Source of the DNA: Funneliformis mosseae
Taxonomy: Eukaryota; Glomeromycota; Glomeromycetes; Glomerales; Glomeraceae
DNA: 13,567 nt
Assembly (NCBI GenBank): GCA_910592005.1
Contig: CAJVPP010002774.1
Span: 1-13,567 of the forward strand
Direction: 5' to 3'
The notes beneath the pieces were generated by a model. That model saw nothing but the letters and a program-made list of their open reading frames with translations, had not been told where the DNA came from and searched no databases. This document shows positions 1-8,548 of the stretch, one piece after another; position 1 is the first letter of the stretch, and every line of letters begins with the position of its first letter. Made by a program: the position numbers and the translations under genes.

Positions 1-92
1 ATATTTAAAAATCTGTCTGACACTGAAAATCCGTTGTATTGTAAAATTCGTTATATCAAAATTCGTTGTAGAAAGAGCTGACTGTAGTTTAT
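1..92. other. Left-edge AT-rich sequence with short AAATTCGTT repeats
   Basis: No open frame of note. The motif AAATTCGTTRTA occurs twice (near 43-55 and 58-70), and a related CCGTTGTATTG lies just before (about 31-41). This looks like the end of a dispersed repeat that continues off the window. It sits directly before the 19-bp tandem array. Confidence 0.35.
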
Positions 93-374
93 TTTATAAT
101 AATTTAAAACATTTCATAAAAAGTTAATATTTTACAAAAGTTTAAACATTTTGTAAAAGTTTAATTATTTAACAAGAGTTAATTATTTTATAAAAATTTA
201 ATTATTCATAAATGTTTAATTATTTTGTAAAAATTTAATTATTTTGTAAGAGATTAATCATTTTACAAGAATTTAACTATTTTATAAAAGTTTAATCATT
301 TTATAAGAATTTAACCATTTTGTAAAAGTTTAATATTTTATAATAGGTTAAATATTTTGCAATAATTTAAATAG
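93..374. repeat. Minisatellite: about 15 tandem copies of a 19-bp AT-rich unit
   Basis: The stretch divides into 15 consecutive units of 18-20 bp, mostly 19. The approximate consensus is TTTRTAARARTTTAAYYAT. Unit starts are at 93, 113, 131, 150, 169, 187, 206, 224, 243, 262, 281, 300, 319, 337 and 356. Units from 224 to 318 keep exact 19-bp spacing, and the outer units carry more substitutions and single-base deletions. There is no coding frame. This is a degenerate tandem array rather than random AT richness, because phase is maintained over about 280 bp. Confidence 0.85.
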
Positions 375-1538
375 TATTAATTAAAGTTTTGCTGTTTTGC
401 ATATTTTAAATAGGTTTAGATAAGCAACCTTAATGTCAAATCAAATATCTGAATGAATAGATCTAAACTCTATAAATTATAAAGTAGTAATTAAATTTTA
501 AAGTGATAATTAGATTATAGAATAATACTACAACTTAATATAAGTGATATACTATCACTTATATTAAATAAAATAATATAATTAATATAAATCATAATAA
601 TTATAATAATATAAATTTTTTTTAGATTAATTTAAAATTAATAAATAAAAATAATATACAATTATTTTAAATATTTTGATTAATTTAATAATAAGTAAAT
701 TTACTTATAATTTTGATAAGTTTTTATTAATTTTTAAATAATTAAATATTATTAATTAAATTTTACTAATTAAATTAATTTTTTATTTTTAAATTATATT
801 ATAAATATATTAATTTAAAAAATATTAAAATATTTAATTTCAAAAATATTTTATTAAAATAAAACTTTTATATTATTAAAACATAATTTTTATAAATTTA
901 ATTAATAAATTATTTAAATTAAAAAAAAAATAGTATTTTTTAAAAAAAGCTTAAAATTTATTTAAATAAAAATCAAAAATAAATAAATTTACGTAGATCA
1001 CTAAAGATAGTTAAATTATATTAGTTAAAATGTTTGAATTATACTTAAGTTATAAATAAAAAAAAAAATAATTTATAAGTTAATATTATTAAAAATATTA
1101 TTAATTATTTTACAATATTAATTTAATCTTAATAAAATTTAAAAACAAATAGTTTATAATCTGTTAAATAATTTAATTATATTATTAAAAGTATTTTAAG
1201 ATGATTGAAATTGTTAAAAAATTCTTAAAATCTATTTTTCTAATAATTTTTTATATATTTAATAAATAGCAAAGAAATATTTATAATAATTAGATTGTAT
1301 TAGTAAATCATTAAACAAATTTGATTTATTAATATAAACTTTTAAAAATTTTAATAATTTTTTTTATTAACAAAAAAATTTTTTATATTACTATATAATA
1401 TAATACACCTTTATTAATATTAGCACTTTTAACAATTTAGCTAATATATTTGGATTTGTATTTGTTAGATAATTATAAAATTTTTTATTAATAAAAATAT
1501 ATACATATCATTCTCTTATCTTTTATACTTTACCTTTT
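375..1538. other. Gene-free, extremely AT-rich region
   Basis: No coding frame, RNA gene or recognisable element is visible. Some 60-base lines contain only about five G or C. The sequence is built from short TTTAAT, AATTAA and ATAATA words with several A8-A9 and T8-T9 runs. The right end (about 1440-1538) should hold the 3' UTR of the minus-strand transporter gene; AATAAA on the minus strand occurs near 1483-1490 and could be its poly-A signal. I see no evidence that the block derives from organelle genes. Confidence 0.6.
535..567. repeat. Perfect 15-bp inverted repeat, 3-nt spacer
   Basis: The left arm TTAATATAAGTGATA (535-549) is matched exactly by its reverse complement at 553-567. The spacer is TAC at 550-552. 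The arm contains the mixed-base core AAGTGAT, so the symmetry is not just AT repetition. It could form a hairpin or cruciform, or be the folded remnant of a small inverted-repeat element. No flanking duplication was recognised. Confidence 0.75.
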
Positions 1539-3225
1539 TTATAAATCTTTACTATTTACTTTCACACCATCATTATTAATAATTTCTGGATTTTCAATAT
1601 ACGTTTCTTTCACAATGCTTGATGAACTTTTGCTGCTACTCAAAGAATATAACAGGGTACCAGAAAATACCAAAATACCACCAATAGCCATTCCAATATG
1701 GAATTCATTATCAAAGTACCAAACTGAGATTACTAATGAAGTGAATTTACGTAAATTTAATACCAAATTTAAAGTTAATGCTGTTGCTATTGAGTTTAAT
1801 CTATGTACACCTGAAATACAAAAATATCTTCATAAGATGAATTTTTAAAGTTAGCGATCTATTTAATAAACCCAATATAGTGAAAAACTTATGGACTTAG
1901 CGTCACTTACTGAGTTAGCACGTTCATAATGAGATATGTCCAAGTCCTTGGAATAACACAACTTTTTAGTACTTGATTAATACTATTTGGTATATAAATA
2001 TCAACAGGTACCATGGAAAATGCTTTTTCTAGGGATACCGGCATGGATTGATTGAATCCTTGAATCTGTTCTTTCATATCTGAATAAAATATCAAGAAAA
2101 GTGGAAGCGCTAAAAAATGCTTTAAAATAAATAAATGTTAACTTTTCTTATAAATTTCTAATTGGTCTTCCTTTACGTTAATGGAAATAACTTACTGTAT
2201 AAAATAAACCTTCTCGCCAATTACTACCATATTTTACATAAGTGAATTCTTGATAAAGGCCCATAAAACAGGATAATACTAAAGCAATGGAGAGAAGGCT
2301 GATTCCGATCACATAATCCGAAGTATTCTTGGAGTTATTTATATCCTCCTAATGAAGAATAATTATTATTCAGGGACGAAATGTTTGTTTTGTTTTTTTT
2401 TCAGATTAATCAACTTAGTGAAGTGTAAAAGATGTTCGCTAAGTTTGTTGTGCCTTTATGTACCTTTTGGTTTACGTTGGCTGAACTTATCGTTGCACAG
2501 GCAACTCCTAATGTGACCATTACTACTGATATTACTTGCTTCAATGAATACCTAAATATATAAAAATATATATTTATATATAAATTTTTTTTTTTAAAAA
2601 AAAAAAATGTTAAAAACAATTCATATTCCTCCGAATTTTTATATTAATTACCTTTTTTTAGCTACAGCCCAACCTAATATCATACTAACAATTAACCCTC
2701 CACTACGAAATATAATGTGCAAGGGGACAGAAATCCTATATCCTAACGCAATGTTATTTAACACTGATACCGTAAAAAAAAGAAATACCATAACAAACCA
2801 TCTGTGTGCTGGTACTGTACGTTTTTTTAAACGTGGTATCGGTGATGATGAAGAAAATTCAAGATGATGAAATAATCCTTCACATGATATGAAGAAAAAT
2901 TGTGCAAATGTGAATAAATTTCCTAATAATAACAATAATAATAAAGTTATGAGTCAAAATTTTAATCAAGAATTAATAATACTGTTTTTAAATTGTACTT
3001 GCCACTCTTTGGAGCCACACTACATACAGGTGAACATATAAATAAATATAAATAAATAAAATTAAAAATTGATGAATAAAAATAAAGTTTAAATAAATAA
3101 ACTTACCCAACTAATAACTCCAAAGCAACAACATTACTGCAACAGCCACCAAAAAGTGAACTTCCGATCACTATAAAATTTATAAACGACGAATGAAATA
3201 CTGTATCACGCCATTTTATTGACAT
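1539..3225 (-). CDS. YEA4: UDP-N-acetylglucosamine transporter, YEA4/SLC35B4 type (7 exons)
   Basis: A multi-pass nucleotide-sugar transporter of the SLC35B/UAA family. In yeast, YEA4 carries UDP-GlcNAc into the ER lumen and supports chitin synthesis; human SLC35B4 carries UDP-xylose and UDP-GlcNAc. My exon model on the minus strand is 3225-3107, 3019-3003, 2922-2652, 2551-2464, 2348-2196, 2119-1911 and 1827-1539. It sums to 1146 nt in one frame (381 aa; relatives are about 330-345 aa). Family landmarks appear in order: FGGCCSNVVALELL, PKSGNLFTFAQ, FTVSVLNN followed by PLHIIFRSGG, GLYQEFTYVKYG, IPRTWTYLIMN and LNLRKFTSL. The extra length lies in a serine-rich loop after LFHHLEF and in a hydrophilic C-terminal tail. 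The start at 3225 is chosen because an upstream in-frame ATG (3309) adds only a lysine-rich, low-complexity stretch. The end of exon 4 is least certain: donor GTACAT is used, but GTAAAC 12 nt earlier also keeps the frame. Sugar specificity cannot be read from sequence. Confidence 0.9.
2585..2607. repeat. T11/A12 self-complementary tract inside an intron
   Basis: Eleven T are followed directly by twelve A on the plus strand, an almost perfect homopolymer palindrome. It lies within the third transporter intron (2651-2552, 100 bp), upstream of the TTTAG acceptor at 2552. In the pre-mRNA it would be an A-tract after a U-tract that could pair on itself. Its length probably varies between isolates or sequencing runs. 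Confidence 0.7.
3003..3019 (-). other. 17-nt microexon followed by a GC-AG intron (transporter exon 2)
   Basis: Exon 1 ends in phase 2 after ELLV, and exon 3 must begin GA-AAT to read NLFTFAQ. The 17 bases at 3019-3003 follow a TAG acceptor and supply residues V-A-P-K-S plus the first base of glycine. This gives ELLVGVAPKSGNLFTFAQ, the same spacing as the SLC35B4 stretch with P-x-x-G-N as I recall it. The intron after it (3002-2923, 80 bp) begins GCAAGT. The nearest GT, three bases on, would break the frame. The preceding intron (3106-3020, 87 bp) is GTAAGT...TAG. Confidence 0.75.
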
Positions 3226-3568
3226 CTTTTCTATTGTTATTTTTAATTTGAATGAGAAAAATTTTTTTTTGTATTGAAATAAATTCAATTGTTTTTTTTT
3301 TCTTATCATAAAGAAAAATAATCAATCAAAATTTGAGTTGAAAATCAGTTCAACAAATATCGGAACACATTGAAACTTTAAATAGAGATTTTGTTCTGAT
3401 TGGATTATCCAAAAATAAACGAACCACGTTTAACTTCCGCAGTTCCCCGTTTTTTTTTTCTTGCATCATAGTATCTTTTTCAGGAGTTTGTTAAGTGTAA
3501 ATTGAGATATAACCGAGTGAAGTCTGCACAGAACTTTAACAGTTGTACAAATAAAATTTTGAATGGAG

Positions 3569-3661
3569 GTAAGAAAAAATATTGTTATGCGTGTAGATTA
3601 TGACACAATATTATACATCAATATATTGTTATCATTTTATCACGGGATTTGGTTATTTCAG
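3569..3661 (+). other. Candidate intron in a plus-strand leader (short uORF)
   Basis: AG|GTAAGA at 3569 and a TTATTTCAG acceptor ending at 3661 would define a 93-bp intron. If spliced, the ATG at 3563 gives an 18-residue upstream reading frame (starting M-E-T-P) with its stop at 3710-3712. The splice sites fit the other introns here, but no protein conservation supports them. This could be a uORF in the F-box leader, part of a separate non-coding transcript, or chance. Confidence 0.3.
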
Positions 3662-4015
3662 ACTCCCTATTATAAATATATTCATCATCTGTTGGACTTT
3701 TTGATAAATTAAATACCGTGCTATATAGACCGTGCGTTTTTGCAGACGTCAAAATTTTCACTCTCCTTCTATTAATAATATAATATAAATACAAAAATAT
3801 AAAAAAAATTTCTTTACTCAGAATCTCCAAGTATTTCAGACAAGTTCTTGTGGAAAAAAGATTTTGTTGTCTTCAGCACAATATAGTGAATTTGTAAGCA
3901 AGGTCCATTGGCTCAGCCTCTCTTTTTACAAAATTGTCCCAGTTGTACTTACATTTTTCTTTTCACTTCGTTAGGAGGGAGACAAAAAAATATCCATCAT
4001 TGCGAACTCCTTCAG

Positions 4016-4113
4016 GTAAGTAATATATTCGTAAAGATATTTAAAAAATATCTTTTTTTTTTTTTTTTTAATCTTTTAACAATTTATATATATATATTCT
4101 CTTTTGTATAAAG
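4016..4113 (+). other. Candidate 5'-UTR intron of the F-box gene
   Basis: CAG|GTAAGT at 4016 matches the consensus donor. It is followed by a T17-type tract, a TTTTAAC branch-like site near 4074-4080, and the acceptor TATAAAG ending at 4113. The resulting intron is 98 bp, within the size range of the coding introns in this window. No ATG lies between 4114 and the F-box start at 4230, which fits an untranslated second leader exon. Confidence 0.5.
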
Positions 4114-4229
4114 GTTCCACGGAACTTTGTTAACAAACCAATCTGGACTTGGTTTCTTGAAATTTTTTTGGTTTTTCTGGATTGATCTTACAAACTTACA
4201 ACCTTGTTAAATAAATACCGGAGTAAATC

Positions 4230-5849
4230 ATGAGTTTTTTGACAACTCCAACTGGGTTCTCAGCTTTACCCTCCGATTGTCTTCGTGAAATCTTCCAATA
4301 CTTCGTAAATGATATGACATCACTTTACTGTTGCATGTTAGTGAATCGTACTTGGTGTAGGATTATTATTCCATTACTTTGGCGTCGTCCTTTTGAGTAT
4401 TCCGAATCAAAGTCAAAAAAATATTTTGAATTGATTCGTACATATTTAGATTGTCTCACTAATAGTGCAAGGATGAGAATACGCAAAGTGGGATACTATC
4501 TGCCTTCATATCCAAGACCCTTATTTCCTTATCATGAATATTTGAAGGAATTGGATTGTGAAAAATTGGACGAGGCTGTTGAAGAATGGATTGGGAGATT
4601 TGAGTTTGATCAATGTCTCGAAGATCCGGATGATGTAATATATACCGAGTTACTAAAATTACTTATGAGTCAGCGTCAGAGTTTATGGAGATTAAGATTG
4701 GGTCAATATAAGAAGGGTTATAATCTTCCTCCTATATCAACATTCCCTCGCATCAAATATACTCTCGCCAACCTTCGTAGATTCGAATTTCGTGGCGATA
4801 TTGATTGTTTATCTGAACCGGGATTAGATAACCTTTACGACTTTTTAATAAAATTATCTCATATCTCGAACGGTATTGAGAAGATTTATATTGATATGAC
4901 AGAAGATGATTACGGACTTTCAGTAGAAGGCTTACAGCAATTAATCGCATCTCAAAAAAATCTATTATCTTTCCATTATAACCAAGAGATGTCAGAGATT
5001 AATAATTCAAAGTCATTTATTGAGGCTCTATCAAGCAATGCAAACACTCTAAAGAATGTTGAATTCAATAATATACCACTTAATGAACAATGTTTAGGTG
5101 CATTAAAGAAATTCCACAATTTGGAATCCATGCAGTTCGTTTATTGTTATGAGAAAGATATCTTTAACGAAACCGTTAAGGTTTTAGAAGACCTTCCTTC
5201 TCAATTAAAGGTTGAAAAGTTAATGTTTCACAGAGGAGATCTCTCCTCGGTAACGCTGGAAGTACTTCGCTTAGCAAATACAAATGTAAGGGAGTTAACG
5301 GTGGATAATATAGTTCCCGATTTATTTGAAGTGATCTTGGAACATTGTCCAAATATTGTATACTTGGCTGCGGCTATATCACAAAAGACTTTTGAATCAC
5401 TTGCATGTTTATCAACAAGTAAAATTGAACATTTAATATTAAAAACCTTAGATACTAAAAATATTGAAACAAAAGACTTTCAACAATTAGGAAAGAGTCT
5501 TTCACTTTCTTTACATCATCTTTCACTTAATTTTAATATAAGTGTTGAGGAATTATCATCCTTGTTGAAAGAATGTCAATCGCCTTTAAAAAGTTTATGT
5601 TTGAAGTTTGACGTCATAACAGACGATGATATAAACAGGGATGAATATCTTAGAGTTGTAATGGAATTTGCTAAAAAGAATGAACTTTTAAAGGAGTTCA
5701 AATTTTACCTGGACGTCAAAAGTGATTTATTTGATGTTTTAAAAGCTAAAGACATTTTTACAAAGGATATCTTTGCGGAAGCGCAGCTAATTATACCTAA
5801 CATCTCACAAGAAACTCTTAAACCCTTTACATATTCTGAAGGTTGGTAA
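4230..5849 (+). CDS. F-box / leucine-rich-repeat protein
   Basis: An uninterrupted 539-aa protein. Residues about 9-55 form an F-box: SALPSDCLREIFQYF, then a CC-x-LVNRTWC stretch ending in a tryptophan-containing LLWRRPF. This domain would bind Skp1 in an SCF ubiquitin ligase. The remaining ~480 residues are rich in leucine with irregular repeats of the amphipathic LRR type (for example around residues 230-250, 270-300 and 370-460), the likely substrate-recognition surface. There is no signal peptide or membrane segment. Such F-box/LRR proteins form large, fast-evolving families in Rhizophagus, as I recall, so no specific target can be inferred. The start is the first ATG after the predicted leader intron and leads straight into the F-box. 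The gene faces the transporter head to head and the GTPase tail to tail. Confidence 0.88.
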   Translation: MSFLTTPTGFSALPSDCLREIFQYFVNDMTSLYCCMLVNRTWCRIIIPLLWRRPFEYSESKSKKYFELIRTYLDCLTNSARMRIRKVGYYLPSYPRPLFPYHEYLKELDCEKLDEAVEEWIGRFEFDQCLEDPDDVIYTELLKLLMSQRQSLWRLRLGQYKKGYNLPPISTFPRIKYTLANLRRFEFRGDIDCLSEPGLDNLYDFLIKLSHISNGIEKIYIDMTEDDYGLSVEGLQQLIASQKNLLSFHYNQEMSEINNSKSFIEALSSNANTLKNVEFNNIPLNEQCLGALKKFHNLESMQFVYCYEKDIFNETVKVLEDLPSQLKVEKLMFHRGDLSSVTLEVLRLANTNVRELTVDNIVPDLFEVILEHCPNIVYLAAAISQKTFESLACLSTSKIEHLILKTLDTKNIETKDFQQLGKSLSLSLHHLSLNFNISVEELSSLLKECQSPLKSLCLKFDVITDDDINRDEYLRVVMEFAKKNELLKEFKFYLDVKSDLFDVLKAKDIFTKDIFAEAQLIIPNISQETLKPFTYSEGW

Positions 5850-6342
5850 AAAAATTTATTATAAAGAGACAGCCTTATTTATTCAAAGATTGTATTATTT
5901 TAAAGATGGAAATACCTTTGCTAATTTACTTTTTTTTTTTTTTTTCCTTCTTTAGCTACTACTTTATTATCAAATTTTTAAATATTAATTTAATTTATTC
6001 GAAATTTTGTTAATAATAATATTAATACTAATAGATGAAAGTTACGGGTTCAACTATCCGTATACATATGTTTGTAGATATTATATAGAAAAGCATTTAA
6101 ATAATTGTATGTATTTTGTATGTATGGATGGGCAATAAAACCGTAAATACCGTCATTTCTTTTAAATACTATAATAAATAAATAATTAATTAATTCAAAA
6201 ATAAATAAATAAATAAGTATATTCGAAAGTTCATATCTTTTTTCGCACCTACGGTATACGTTTTTATATTTGCAAATGCACAAAATGATGATCCTATTTA
6301 GTATAGAAATATCAAAATAAAATCAACTATTCCCGTTATATT
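5850..6342. terminator. Convergent 3' regions of the F-box and GTPase genes
   Basis: No gene is seen in these ~490 bases; the 77-codon minus frame at 6050-6283 is tyrosine/isoleucine-rich and looks like chance. A T16 run lies at 5930-5945. AATAAA for the plus strand occurs at about 6134-6139. For the minus strand, TTTATT near 5875-5881 would read as AATAAA. A stretch of (AAAT)n-like microsatellite lies at about 6175-6216. Transcripts from the two sides may overlap here. Confidence 0.5.
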
Positions 6343-8067
6343 TTAGTTTATTTTTTCAAGTTTACCACGAAATTCATAAGGTAATAAAGGAACATGTCTA
6401 GTATACACGCCTTTCCCATCAGGACTCCAAACATCAAATATAACAGATTCTCCATCTCTAACTCCGCCAATACTACACCACCCAATACCACCCCAAACAA
6501 CGTCTAATATGCATTTGCTTTTTTTCGGATGACATTCCCCTATCACCTTCAAGTCCCTTTTGCATTTGATTATTCTAGGGAACTGTTTAAGACGATCTAT
6601 TGATCCTATCGGAGGTTCTAAGAAATGATTTTCATCGCATGATGATAATTGTTCGTAAAAATCGTTTGCTTTCTCTATTGATGTGATATGTGAAATTAAT
6701 TTTGAAAATACTGTTATACGAATTGGTTTGTTACCCTCCTTATAATCAATTCTACCTAATCCTCCAAATAATAAAGATTTTCCTATGTAAAGATTTTTTT
6801 AGTTAGTCAGAACTTGAAAACCAAGACAAACAAACAAACAAATAAATAAACAAAATCGCTTTCCTTTACCTGGCTTGAATTCAAATGTCAATGGAAGAAT
6901 GTTTCGTTGGGGAATGACCATTTTTAATTCTTCTTGATTTAAGTAAGATAATATTTGATTTTCACCAACAATCCCAGGAGTATCAAACAAAAATCTACCA
7001 TCATCTTTCTCATTAAAGATCATTCCTTTAACATTCTTACCAAGGGCATCATTAAAAAGGTCCAAAGGTAAACCAAACATGTTAACGGTGGTACCAGGGA
7101 TATGAGAGGAGGTAACTTTATAATTCCCCCCACCATGATAAGCACAAGTTCTTAAAAGACTATTGATCAATTCGGATTTACCAACATTGGTGTTACCAAT
7201 TAAATAAATATCATCATTATAATTTCTGATCCTTGATATTTCATTACATAATTCTTTAATGTTCCAATTCTTTTTTGCACTACATAAGAAAATCTCTTGT
7301 ATATTATTTAACCCATACATTGAACAATGTTCTTTTAACCACATTTTTATCCTAATTGGATCAATATCTTTTGGTAATAAATCGATCTTATTCGCGATTA
7401 AAATATTCGAATGATGTCGACCTATCAACTGATCTAAATCTTTTGTCAAACTACCGGGAAAGTCAAATATATCGATCACCGTTAAGATTATTGAATTTTG
7501 CTTCTTTTGTAAAAATTGAAGGAATGATTTATCCAAAGTTAACGTATCTTGCCATGATGAATTGATTATTTTATTATGATACCTTAAATTATAACACCTT
7601 TGACAAAATATCGTTTCTTCTTTATCACGTGTCTTTCGTGTAGATTTGGAATACCCAAGGGGATACATTAATCCTTTCAAATCTTGAGATAAATTATCTA
7701 TCGCGTCCTCAATTTCATGTTTAGTCAACTTTTTAGTGTGACGTTTCTCGTCAACTTTCTCACCCTTTGAGTGAGTAGGTTTGATCAAGTAACCAGGTTT
7801 GGTCGAGTCTAACGTTTGAAAGTATGCTCCACAACCTGGGCAATGATCCTTATTCCCTATTATAGATGGTACCGATAACTTTTCTGATTTTATTGACATA
7901 TCATGAGAAACTCTCGTCGAACTAAAATGATTTCCCGGGGAATGTCCATAATAGTAATCTTTGTGTGATGATAGTATGGGAAATATTTTCTTTTTAATTA
8001 AATAACTTGTTCGAATCGAACGATTTGGAATCTTGAAATGATTTTTTATCAAATTTGATGAAAACAT
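6343..8067 (-). CDS. GEP3: Mitochondrial circularly permuted GTPase, YqeH/GEP3 (MTG3) family (2 exons)
   Basis: Exon 1 is 8067-6870 and exon 2 is 6782-6343, encoding 545 aa; yeast Gep3 is of similar length. In yeast, Gep3/Mtg3 is linked to assembly of the mitochondrial small ribosomal subunit, and bacterial YqeH acts on the 30S subunit. The N-terminus (about 35 residues) is rich in K/R/S/N without acidic residues, as in a matrix-targeting sequence. A treble-clef type zinc site has C76/C79 (CPGC) and C155/C158 (CQRC). GTPase motifs come in permuted order: G4 NKID (226-229), G5 SAK (263-265), G1 GNTNVGKS (291-298), G2 PGTT (324-327), G3 DTPG (362-365). After the splice the protein continues G-K-S-L-L-F-G-G-L-G-R-I-D, a hallmark of the family's C-terminal domain, then DVVWGGIGW near the end. 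Without splicing, the frame would end in a low-complexity CLFICLFVCL tail. The gene lies in tandem with the membrane-protein gene upstream. Confidence 0.92.
6783..6869 (-). other. Intron of the GTPase gene (87 bp)
   Basis: The donor is CCAG|GTAAAG at 6869 and the acceptor is TTTACATAG ending at 6783. A strong branch site, TGACTAACTAA, lies shortly upstream of the acceptor. Splicing joins a split glycine codon (G|GA) and keeps the conserved PGKSLLFGGLGR segment continuous. Confidence 0.9.
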
Positions 8068-8548
8068 GTTTAAAAATCTTTTTTTTTTTTTTTTTGGCGG
8101 GTAAAAATCATGTTAGCTGATGTTACCTTTTTCACGTAACACGAAAATCTTGATTTGCACGCATGGAAATTGTAAATTCATTCAACAATAGAACAAATGT
8201 TTTTTAAAATGGGAAAAGGAAAAAAAGAAAAAAGTAAATTGTTTCTTTTTTTTTTTTTTTTTTTTTAATGTTTACAAATAAAAATTATAATACAAGTACA
8301 TTTATGTGAGAAAGTTATAAAAAATTTTTTTTTCTTTACATTCAAACAAAACGCCGACTTTTTTTTTTTTGTTTTTTTCTTAATATGTATAAATAAAAAA
8401 AAAATTTTTTTAAAAGAAACAAAAAGTAAGAATTTCAAGTCTAGAAAATCTAGAGAGAGAATAATATAAAAATTGTTAATGTGAGTGTGGTGTTGGTGCA
8501 CGTGTGTGATATGTGAGTGTATATGTAAGTGTTGAGATTATCCTTTCA
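8068..8548. promoter_or_regulatory. Intergenic region: GTPase promoter and upstream gene 3' UTR
   Basis: Both flanking genes are on the minus strand, so this holds the 3' UTR of the membrane-protein gene and the promoter of the GTPase gene. T17 (8079-8095) and T21 (8246-8266) tracts lie on the plus strand, which are A tracts for the transcribed direction; fungal promoters often carry such poly(dA:dT). A GT-rich stretch occupies 8478-8531. Two TCTAGA copies separated by two bases form a small palindrome at about 8439-8453. No RNA gene was recognised. Confidence 0.45.

Larger units (their letters stand above)
3226..4229. promoter_or_regulatory. Divergent intergenic region, transporter / F-box gene
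   Basis: About 1 kb between two genes transcribed away from each other, so both promoters should lie here. No convincing TATA box was found. ATTGG (inverted CCAAT) occurs at 3399-3403 and near 3906-3910. Several T tracts are present near the transporter start. Two candidate introns on the plus strand (3569-3661 and 4016-4113) suggest that the F-box transcript has a long, spliced 5' leader. A 70-codon minus-strand frame at 3830-3618 has no family features and is probably chance. Confidence 0.45.

Noticed and set aside
375..1538. Organellar DNA insertion
   Set aside because: The composition fits, but no organellar gene fragment, tRNA or rRNA piece could be recognised.
1539..1550. C-terminal SKDL of the transporter as an ER retrieval signal
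   Set aside because: It is not a KDEL/HDEL match, and the C-terminus of this family is expected in the cytosol, where such a signal would not act.
1827..1910. An additional microexon before the last transporter exon, prompted by the CAG at 1811-1813
   Set aside because: Using the AAG acceptor at 1828 instead gives Q-Y-F-C-I-S-G-V-H in the correct phase, so no extra exon is needed and the CAG is coding.
2464..2551. Reading through the end of transporter exon 4 to the TGA (tail ending IFYTSLS)
   Set aside because: The extra residues do not fit the family, and the protein clearly continues in exon 5 after an in-phase donor. The read-through is intron sequence.
6050..6283. 77-codon minus-strand frame in the convergent 3' region
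   Set aside because: It is rich in Y, I, N and L from AT-rich sequence, with no motif, and sits where two 3' UTRs should be.
8265..8501. 78-codon minus-strand frame upstream of the GTPase
   Set aside because: It is built from K/F/I homopolymer-like runs across the poly-T tracts and the microsatellite, with no domain.
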